64,000 bases of DNA, from positions 15,921,580-15,985,579 of the forward strand of contig OY720344.1 in assembly GCA_963082975.1 (NCBI GenBank), in the 5' to 3' direction. This DNA is from Labia minor (taxonomy: Eukaryota > Arthropoda > Insecta > Dermaptera > Spongiphoridae). The notes beneath the pieces are model-generated. The model was given only the letters and a program-made list of their open reading frames with translations. It did no database searches and was not told the DNA's origin. The position numbers and the translations under genes are program-made. Shown here one piece after another: positions 32,919-44,900 of this stretch. Every line of letters starts with the position of its first letter. The stretch's first letter is position 1.

Positions 32919-35900
32919 GTATGTATTTTTTTTTTATTTATTTTAAAAGAAAAATTTTTGTATTTCCATGTCCAATGATATGCATTATTATATGAATTAT
33001 TTGAATAATTTCTATGCGTAACTCTTGAATATAATAATAATAGTTATTAAATCAAAAAACTCATTCAAAATTAATTTATAATATAATTTTTTTATATTTT
33101 CATATTTTTGTAATAATTTATGTGAGTATCTAATAATAAAAAAATCTGGAGTGTCTCCACTCGACTATCTCGCAAATTTGAATTGGATTAAATAACATAT
33201 TAATTTAAATTAAATTAAATTAATTAAATTATAAATTAAAATTAATAAATAATATGTATTAAACCAGCGCATGTTTGGCTCTTTGTTGATGGCGCGTGAT
33301 TTGCAATGTTAAAAAATTCCGGTACTTTCAGCAATTCAATCAAGCTGAAATTCTATATATAGAAGTTTTATACAATTTTTAATCATGTGATAAACTATCA
33401 AACATATATCTTTATTTTTACGGTCAGTTTAGAGGAAAAAAAAATTATAACGTTGTAGGTAATGACCCTCTTCCAGTTGAGCTACATTTCTCAAAAGTTG
33501 ATAGAAAACTATGAATTTTGAATAATGCCCATCATTCTAGCTCAAACCGTTTTTGCGTAATCTTGGTTACATCCATACACACACACATACATTTTTCTCA
33601 ATCTTGGTGAAAATGATTCAGGAACCTTCAAAACGTATAAAAACATCATAATCTCGACATCGACAATTTTCGTGACCGCAATACTAACTTTGGCGAGATA
33701 GTAAATATTGAAATACACATGTGGCTAGAATGGATGAAGATAGAATGGCGAAAAATATATTGGTAGGGAGACCGAGTGAGAAACGTCCACTTGGAAGACC
33801 AAGGACACGGTGGGTGGATAATGTGGGAAAGGACGTGAGAGAGATGGAAGAGGATATGGACTGGAGGGTTGTGGCTCAGAATAGGAATACTTGGAGGGGT
33901 GTGGTTGCTGCAGCCAAGAACTTTCGAGTTCCGAAGAGCCACAGAGATAGATAGATATTGAAATACACATCCAATACTATTACTACTAAAAATAATTTAA
34001 TATTTTTCTTTATTTTAGACATAATAAGGGGTAAATTAACTCTTTCTTAAGTTTAGTTGTGTATCTTGTTTTCAAAATAAGTTTTCTTATTTCATTCTTT
34101 TTCTTATCAACTTAAATATTAATATTATTGTTTAAGGAATTTAGAGAACGTTGGGGGGATGAAGATTGAAGAATCCAGTAAGCTTATCAAATGAATTAAT
34201 TTCGAAACAAAACATTTACTAAAGTTTAACTAAACGATGAGTCTAATATTTAACATTGTTTAATTTAATTCCAAACGCATGTCTGTCTGTGTATCTATCT
34301 ATTTATATAATATGTATATGTGTGAGTTTGTTTTGGTCAATCTGAATGGAAATAGAACACTTGGAGATTTAATTGAATGCTAGACACTCGTCCTTTTTAC
34401 TCTCTCCTTCTAAATTCAATCCAATAAATACTTTCTATTTGCATCTGCTGTTCAGTTTCGTTTATTAATTTCAGTAACATTTTTTCAATAAAGAGGGAAA
34501 TGCTTATGAATTGTTTCTCATTTTGGAGAGATCCAATATCAAATATCCATTCAATCCATTTCATTAAATCAAATCAACAGGTTAATAATGTCACGTTTTA
34601 TAATATAAATAGTTCATTGAATCATTTCTATCAACGTATGTACATATAATATTGATATTCATATTATTTAATAAATCCAAATTTCCTCCAGATCTGATAC
34701 AACTCTAATTTTAATTGATTAATGGAGATTAAAATGTTTTTGATTAAATTAATTAACATAATATATTATCTTCGAAAAATTTTGGAATATTTTAGGGAGT
34801 TCATTAGGGTATCTTAAAATTTTTATTATTTATTTAAAATATTCGAGAAGAATTTAAATCGCAAATGGCTGTTATCATGCAGTAAAGGGGCTTAAACTAT
34901 TATCAAAGAGAATCACAATTGAAATATATAAAATAATTATATTTTGCCGGTTGAATTTTATGGGTGTGAGGCATGGTCAATGACCCTGGAGGACGAGAAT
35001 AGATTTAGAGTATTTGAGAATAGGGTTATTCGCAGCATTTATGGGCCAATGAAAGATGAGGTCACCGGAGAATGGCTGAGACTGTATTACGAGAAATTGC
35101 ATGACCTCTATGCACCTCCAGACATAGTTAGGGCTATAAAATCGAGAAGGCTACGATGGGCAGGTCATGTGGCTAGAATGTTATGGAAGAAGAAAGAATG
35201 GCGAAAAATATATTGAGAGAGAGATTGGGAAACATCTGCTTGAAAGACCAAAGACGTAGATAATGTAGGAAGGGGCGTGAGAGAGATAGAAGAGGGTAAG
35301 AGTTGGATGGTTGTTGGAGGGATACTTGGAGAAATATGGTTGCTGCGGCCAAGAACTTTCTAGTTCCGTAAAGCCACAAAGAAAGATAGATAGATAAATT
35401 ATTTATTTAAACTTTCAAAATTTAGGCACAGATTGTTTGATAAAGACACGTTGGAAAATTATAAATGTATTTACTATGACTAATCAATAAATATTGAACG
35501 TTCACACACTATCGTCGAATTTTATTTTGATCGAATTTTTTAAAGTTCATTTCTCCATGAGAGCATTTGAAAATGGAATTCGAAGAGAGAAAAATAAAAT
35601 ACGGAATCGCAGTATGAATTTTCCATTCCAACCCAAACGATCAACGTCAAAGAATCTATTTCCCTTTTATTAAGGAATGTAAATGTAAATGTAAATGCTC
35701 ACTAAAGTAATATTTTACTTTTACATATATATTTTTCATATTTAAAGCAAATTTGATTTATAATAATTTTCCAAATTTTCATTAGAATTTTTATAATAAA
35801 TTTTATTATTTCTTTTAATAAATTAAATTGTCTTTGGATATAATTTATTAAAAAAAATTCAATAATAAAAAAACATTTAAATGATATTAATGAATATTTT

Positions 35901-38900
35901 AAAAAAATATAGATTCTTACCTTGAAAAGAATAATAACTTAGATAAAAAAATAAATGATAAATATTTTTACAAAATAGCCAAATAGTGAAATTAATAAAA
36001 AAAAAAATTTTTCTCTGACATTCATTTAATAAACCTTTCGAATGATACGAATAAGTTACCAATAATCTACCACCATCATAAATAAAAAATAGTAGTTTAT
36101 CATTAAATTAATTGATTAACTTATTCAATAAGACTAACAATAAATTTAGTTTAGTTTTAGATGAAATAAAATTTTCTTTAATTAACTTTTTATTATATCT
36201 AAAATGTATATTTTATTAATAATATTTATATAAATATAATGTTCCCCAAAACCATATTTAATTATTATAATTTTTTGATATGTACAACAAGACAGAGACC
36301 GACACGGATTAATAGTATTGATTTAAAATGAATCAGTAAGATTTACTGAGTAGCTTAATAGAATAAATTTGAGACATATTCTCAACATATTCCAATGAAT
36401 TCGTATTTTTATATTCAGTGAACGCTTTTTAGATACTCACGTAGAAATTATTTAATGTTTATTAATTTTAAATTTTTTCAAAAAAAAAAATAAAATAAAA
36501 GTAAAATTATTAAGAATTTATCATGAATATGTAATTAATTTCAATATATTTATTAAGTTCTCCTAATTTGAAAATTAATAAACCCAATTTTCAATTAATC
36601 TAGTTAAACCAGAGCGAGATTCAAATTTTTAATCAAATTTCAATGTTCGGCGAAAATAAAATAATTCCTTATCATATTATTTTAACATATTATTTTTCAA
36701 TTATATTTGACGAGATTTTATGATTATTTATTTTCTTTTTAAATATAAATTTCATTAGTCTAGGTGTATTCACGGCCCAGATTTTTTTTCATAATTTTTA
36801 TCTCACACCCTGCTAACTCGTATGTATATTATAAGTGTATTCTTTCAAGAATGAATATATATTTTGAATTCTATTTTTTTTTAATTAACCTTTTTAACGT
36901 TTTTTTTAACTAATTTTCACTTAATTATCTGCCAAGAGTTTTCCTTTTAGTCTGTTGTTAGTTAATCAATTTTTTTAAATATAATACTATTTTCACTTGC
37001 ATCACACATATTGAGAATCGCTGATGCATAGAAGAGAATTTTTTACTTAAAAATAAAAATTTAATTTAAATATATTTATTTTATATATTTGTAATTGTAG
37101 ATAATATGTAAAATTTGCTTAATAAAGTAGAAAATAAATTAACCAAAATTAATTTTGAAATAATAAATCATTTGAAAATAAAATATCATTTTTTTCTTTA
37201 CATCATTTTATTGAATTACTGGCGACCAAAAGAATATTTTTCTAATTTTTCTATTTTATAAACTATTTAATATAGGAAATTTCAAATAGTAAAAATAAAT
37301 TCGATTGAACAGAAATGTGTCAAGATTTAACATTTCATTTCATTCTTTTTCATTCAAAGTGGGTAATCTCGCTCGTCATATAAAATTAAACAATTATAAT
37401 AGTATATATAATATTAAAATAATCAAAAATTAAATACTATATAATAAATAAATAATCCTTAAACAAAATTACCAAATTTACTTAAGTATATAAATATATA
37501 TAAATATATAGGTATGAGCATAATAATAACATAATAATAAAAGCAAAAATTATTTCTTTTAATTTATATTTATATTTCTTTTATATATTAATAATGTATT
37601 TTAACTTTATTTATTATAATTTAGTAATATTGTTGAAATCATTGTGTAAATAGCATATAGTTGATTGATATTGGGAAACTTGGAACGGATTACTTGGTTA
37701 TTAGTTATTTATTATGGGAAAATTCAATCTGCTTGTCGGCATTTTTGGTTGTCATCGGTTTTGCAGGAACGAATTAATGACGACATCCAAATATCCACTG
37801 AATTAAATTTTAAATTATAATTATAAATTACACATATATTATACTGGATATATATATATATATATATATATTTATATGTATATTGAAAGCGCGCGGGGTA
37901 GACAATGCATTTGTTAACAGAAGGAAATTTTAGAAAAAAACTTGTGATAGTATGCGTGAATAAGACATTAAGATTCAAAGGTAAAAAGGGTTGGGTGGAG
38001 ATAATGAAGATGGGAGGATGGACATTAGGGTTAAATTAAATAAAATAATAATAAATTGAATGAATATGAATAAATTTTGACCGGGTGTGTCGCAAATGAA
38101 ATTTTATATAAAAATATGGAAAATATTAAAAATTATGACTGGATAAAAGATATCAGACTTCGTTAAGGAAAATTGGAAGGGACCCGGGTAACAATGATAT
38201 AATTTATCCAAAAAATGAAAATTGTAAGTGGATTAAATTATGGATTTTAAAATCATAAAACAGTGGGGTAGGATTAATATAACAAAAGAAACAAATTAAA
38301 TAAAAAATTAAGCAAAATAGTAATATAAACAAGGAATTTCGAGTAACGAAGAATTATTAATTATAATAATGATGTAAATGAGAGTAATTTGAGCAAAGAA
38401 GAATTCTTGGTAGCAAAAAACAATAAAACCCCGTGAAGATTTAATTATATTAAATATTTATAAAGATGGAATCGGATTTATTTAATAAATTGAAAAGCAA
38501 AATAATACTACCAAATAAATAAGTCCTTTATATGGTAAATCTAAAGTATGATTTACATATACAGAAATCAATTGTAAATAAAATGAATTCCAAATATTAT
38601 AGACAAGTAACTCGTCTTGATAAATACTATAATGTACTCCCATAAGGGAGGCTCACCTTACCACCTTACTCACACTAAGAATCCTAGAAAGAGAACGAGG
38701 GCACCACAGGAGGAGGCCCTATCCTATCCCTATTTTATGCCCTCAGTTGAATTATAAATAAAAACGTTATAAAAATGAGAATGCCAACCCCTGAAAGTTC
38801 TCTTTGCTTTTCTGAAAATTACATAATTCATTACATTCTTTTACAATAATGAGATAAATGTTATTAAATACTTATTAATTAAGTATTATATACAAATTAA

Positions 38901-41900
38901 TTTTATAAATAACAAATATATAAAACCAAAAAGGGTGGCAAATTCGAAATTTGCCAAAAAATGTTTGAGCAATGTGTTTATATGTATAAATGTACATTTT
39001 ATACTACATTTTAGATTTTTTTGAATTCTATAATTTTAAAAAGATAAATTTTAATATTATAAACATAATTAATAATTAATACAACCAAAATAGTAAAACC
39101 TTTGAAAGATATAAAAAAGATTAAATTATAAATTTATTATTTCAAAAAGAAAATAAAAATTTAAGAAAATAATCGCGAGTTTTTTTTTAATATAAATTAA
39201 ATATAAAAAAAAAAAACAACTGAATATTTAATAGGGCCTCCTCCTCTCCCCATAAATCGCCTCGCCTTACGGAATTTGGAAAAAGTAATGAAAATGAAAG
39301 TTTATCTTATTAAAAATTAATAATAAGGCGTTTGGCCGTAAGCCTCTTTGAAACAGCTGAGAGTGTCTTTGATTTTTTGGATCTCAAAATGAATCCGCCA
39401 CATTCGGGGCATCGTAAAATAAAACTTAACTACCTAAGGGTTGCATGGTCTCCACCAATATGGGTGGATCACCCATGCTGATGGAAAAGACCCTACGCTC
39501 AAAAGATAACCAACATCCTGTTCAGGCTATTCCCATTTTGGAACTGTGCTGAATTACCTTCCCGAATGCCTGTTCATTCGATCCACCTCAACTTCACTCT
39601 CAGTAATACAAAAAGACAGAATTCAGACCTGACATGCAATTCATGCAACCCTTCCCTTAAATGGCATGACACTTTTTTATCCACCCGCACTTTCTAATCT
39701 AATCTATGGATTAGTAAGATGAAAACATGCATCCCTCGATGCAAGAAGGAGGCAACCTTCTGAAAATCCCTAACGACAAAATACACGCATCTTAGCCACC
39801 CTCCCTGGTATAACGCATCGAAACCTACCAATCCTAAAAATTCCATTCCCTCTTCTGCCTCCTCTATCAAAGTTCATTCTTGAAAGATGGAATCTAAAAT
39901 TCACCGAACTTACTAAATTCGATAATATAGTTTAATATATTTCTTTATAATCTTTTAATTATTATTTTATCAAAACAAAAAAATCCATTTAAATTCAATT
40001 ATACTTTCTATTATGTATGTTACTTAAAAATTAAAATATTACATTTACATTTGGAAATTAATAAAATTTATACCTATTTGAAAATGTGCCATGCTAAATA
40101 AATAACGATGATTACTTACATTTGGCGAGCTGCATGTAGATCATTTCATCATCATCAGAGATGGAAAAAATAATCAAGAAGTCAAATCAACATCCAGTAG
40201 CAGGAACGAAGATTGAAACATGAAATTGAAATAAAAAATAAAATAGTAGATTGGAAATTTCAAAATAAATAAATTTAAATTGATAAATACTGTCCTCGGA
40301 GTCAATAAAGGGTTGATGTATCTCGCAGATTTGACTCGAAGACTTGATTTGATCTCCCATCTCTCTTCCCTAGAAAAATAAGAAGTTAAATAATATTAGA
40401 TAAAATTTATAACGAAATGAAAAAAATATAAAAATAAATAAAATTATTATGATTCAAAAGCTCTATAGATTTTTAAAAATATTATTTTATTTCTATATTA
40501 AATTAATAAAACTCTTTACTATCATAGAACCGCAATTTATCATTAGAGATATAAAATTCATAGGCGTCTGGGTGGGTTCTAATAGAAAGAGTAGTTAAAT
40601 TAGTCATTTAATAGCCATTAAAAAACACCATTAAATTAAAAATCTCATACTTTCTATTATTAAAAATATTATGGGATGCGACAGTGGAAACAAATTACGT
40701 TTATTTTATTAATTGCACAGTTATTTTAATTGATATATAATAGAAATATTGTTCACTTTTTAAAAGTGTTATACTAATATTTGATTCGCAAAACAATATA
40801 GAACTTATTCATTTGAATCTTAATGCTTTCATTTTTTTTTTTTATAAAATTTTAAAAAAATATTTTTTTTATTGGTGTTGTTGAGTATTGAGTATAGGTA
40901 AATGAAATTGCCTTTAACACCATTAGATATAATTTCTTAGCAATCAGTGATACAGGCTTAGGATCATTATTTTCCATCAATTTCTTTTCAGATGATAAAA
41001 AACATAATTATATTATTATTCCAAATTCAATATAAATTTATATTCAAAGATTTAAAACAATCTTCTTTAATAGGATCATATAATATAAATATAAACCAAT
41101 TGAAATTTTGCGAATTTCTGCAATTTTTGAATTAGGTTCACACAGTCTCTGATTTGTTAAAAAGAAATTCGAATCAAAAAATAAATAAATAAATGTAAAT
41201 ATCTTTAATTGAGTAAATATTATTTATTTCTAAATTATATGAATTATGCGAAGCAGTTACACAGTGAAGAAATAGTCGTATAAATCGAGATATAATTCAA
41301 CTGTTTTGAGAAATATTTCATTAAATATAATCAAAATTGTTAAATCCAACATGAAAATCATATCAATAAAATATATATATATTTGCGACTGTTTTACAGC
41401 ATGTTTGGCCGTTTATCGCATCCTAATTGCCATTCCCTCCTATTCCACCACGAATCGGCATCAAGACACCTTCTCTTTATTGCCGATTGAATGCCTTCTT
41501 TCCAGCGTATTCGTGGCCTTCCTCTTTTTTTCTTTCTAGTTGGAGTCCATTCGAAGGTCTGCCTGGGAATTCTCTCCTCATTCATTCGTCTCATATGACC
41601 ATACCAGGATAGTTGCTTTTTTTCGATCTTTTCTACTATCGTCTCTTGTACTCCTATCCTCTGTCTAATTATTTCATTTCTTACATGGTCGAATAGTGTC
41701 ACTCCACAGCATCGTCTCCAATAGCTGTTTTCCACTGCCATCAATCGGTTTTTCATTGCCTTGTTTAATGTCCAAACTTCTGCTCCATATGTTACACAGC
41801 TTTCCACCAATGATTTAAACATATGGAGTTTTGTTTTATTCTGAATGTTTTTACTCCAAAGCAGTGAATTTATTTGTGCAGTAATAGCTCGTCCTTTTCC

Positions 41901-44900
41901 TATTTTATTTAAAATATCTTTTTCATCACGAGCGTCATTAGTTAATATGTTCCCAAGATATTTGTATTGGTTAGTTGTTTTTATTAATACTCCGTCTAAT
42001 TTTATATCTTCTCCTTTTGACCCTACCGCCATGTGTTGTGTTTTTTCTGTGTTTATTTCTAGTCCCCATCTGTCATATTCTTCTTTAAGTTTCCTTAGCA
42101 TATAAGAAGCATCATCAAAGTCCTCCGCAAGAATAACCTGATCGTCCGCAAATAATAAAGTATAAATATGTCTATCACCAATCTGCACACCCATACTTTT
42201 ACATTTCCTTGTCCACTTTTCTAGAGCTGAATTTAAATATATTTTAAATAATGTCGGAGATAGGCAACATCCCTGTCTCAGACCTTTTGTTACCGAAAAT
42301 GGATCTGTCAATCCCGACCCCGTCTTAACTTGGCTTATATTGTTTTTATAGATTCCCTTTATTGCATTAATATAATTGGTATCTATTTTGTTTTCTTTCA
42401 TTGCCTCCCAGAGTTTTTGTATTGGGACGGTATCGTAAGCCTTTTTTAAATCTATGAATATTAGGTGTAATTGACCTCCATGAGCGGTTGACTTTTCCAT
42501 AAGTTGTTTAATGCTAAATAAATTATCGATACAAGATCTTCCAGGTCTAAATCCGCTTTGTTCTTCTTTCTCTTCAATTTGATTTTCTATTCTAGTTTTT
42601 AATACCCTTCCATATAGTCTTCCCATGGTGGATGTTATGCTCAAACCTCGATAATTTGCGCAATCTTTTTTATTGCCTTTTTTAAATAAGGGTCTTATGT
42701 GGGCTAATTTCCATTCATCTGGAGTATTTTCGCCCTTTAAACATTTATTAAATATTTTTGAGATAGTCTCAAATACCATTTCTGGGGCATATTTAAAAAG
42801 TTCGACGGGAATACCTCCAGGACCAGGGGATTTGTTATTTTTCATTCCTTTCAATGCTTTCTTTATTTCACCTATATCGAATTCTTCATATCCGTCTTCT
42901 ACTTCTTGTACCTCATAACTTATATTTTCAAATTCAGTCCTTTGTTCTGATAACATATCTTTATAATATTTTTTCCATGCATCTTTACAAATTGGATCTA
43001 TCATCACTCTTTCTCTTTGATTTGTTTTTAGACTTTTTATTGTTTTCCAAGCCATTTTTGATTTTGAGCTTCCAATTAAATTGTCAATTTCAGAGCATTT
43101 TCTTTCCCAAAATTCGTTTTTTATTTTTGAGATTTCTTTTTTTACTAAGTAACAGTATCTTCTGTATATCTTTTCATCTTCTATACCCTTAGAATTTATC
43201 CACCTAAAATATAGAAGTTTTTTGTTTTCTATTAAATCTAAAATTTCACTATTCATCCAAAAATTTTCCCGTCTGATGTTTTCATTTTGTTGTCCAATCG
43301 CTTCAGCAGCTGATTGATGTATATAGCTTTTGAGAATATTATACATTTCTTCTGGGGTTCCTTTTGGTTCATTTTTCATTCTTTCTGTTACCCTTAATTT
43401 GTACAGAAAGACAGTAGAGTCATTTTTGAATGCGTCAAGGTTATATTTTGTACAAAGCTTATCTTGGTCTTCTCGTTTCTCTTGCTCATGTGGTTTTTGT
43501 TTCTGGCGATATTTTATACTTACAGTTGTTCTTAGTAGATGATGGTCTGAGCCGCACATAGCTCCTCTTTTTACTCTGACGTCAATTATCTTTATGTTTG
43601 TTCTTTGTCGTGTGATGCAATAATCAATAAAATAAAATAAAATAAAAACACAAATATTATTTGTTAAAATTAATTATGCTTTTGAATAGAAACCTCCATT
43701 ACCCACGTACACACGCATAATAATAGAACCAAATTATTATTAAATAGGATAAGATTTTATTAAGAAAATAATATTAAATTTGTTAAAACTGAATGGCAAC
43801 TTACCAATTCATGATATAGCAATGGATTCGAGAGTAGGGAATCGCAATCTGATAATATATAACTAATTACTTAACTATTTTTAAACTATCTAATAAATAT
43901 TTAAAATTTAGAAATATTTCAGAAAATAATTCTAATATCTTAAAGATGATTTCGATTTAAATAAATATATTTAACGAAAATTACTTTTATTTATGATTTT
44001 TTAATGTTTAAATAATTTTCATTAACTTTTAATAAAATTGAATTAATAAGATCTTAAATCGTATTTATAGAGCTTAATTCTTTTTTAAAGATTTTAATAA
44101 AATATTTTTATAATTTATATATAATATCAGTAGAAAGTTATAAAAATGCATTTTATAAAATTTAATTTTTATTGAAATATTTTTTTTTTAATGTTTACTA
44201 ATAAAATCTTCGTTTTAATTAATAAAAATAAATAAATTTTCAATTAATTCTTGATTAGTGAATGATTGAGGGATGAATTCGGTGGATAGGCCGCTCGACG
44301 TCCTCCCCTCCTCAGTGAGTGGAGTAGGGAGCGGAGGGGAATGGAGTGGGGCGAGTGGGCTCGAGCGGAGGTGTCCGCTCTCTCCGGCAATTTATTAAAT
44401 TTATTAAAAATCATATTAATAAAATAAAAACACAAATATTAATTGTAAAAATTAATGATATATTTTGTATAGATCTTAAATCGAATCAATAGAAGAATCT
44501 TTAGGCTTAATTTTATTCCTAAATATCTTAATGAAAATTTTTTAAAATTTATTAAGATATTTAAGTAATATACCAGTAAAAATTTATATAAAATGCATTT
44601 TATAAAAATTAATTTTTATTGAAATATTAGGTTTTTAAAGTTTATTATTGATATTATTATATATATTTTTTTTTAAAAAAACGTGATTATACAATTTAAT
44701 TTTTTAAACTTATAAAAAAATCAATCTCATATTTTGGAGTTGAAAATGAGATGGGATGGAAATTGTTCAATTTTAAATTATGAATTATAAATTTCTAATC
44801 GGATTACTTTTTTTTTAAAAAAAAATAAAGAATCTTTATGAATGATATAAATACATACACTAATTAATTTTACTCGTTATAAATATTTTTAAAATAAGCA

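Noticed and set aside
42854-43192. 112-codon plus-strand frame inside the LINE
   Set aside because: Shadow of the minus-strand reverse transcriptase frame; composition is the complement of Lys/Glu/Ile codons.
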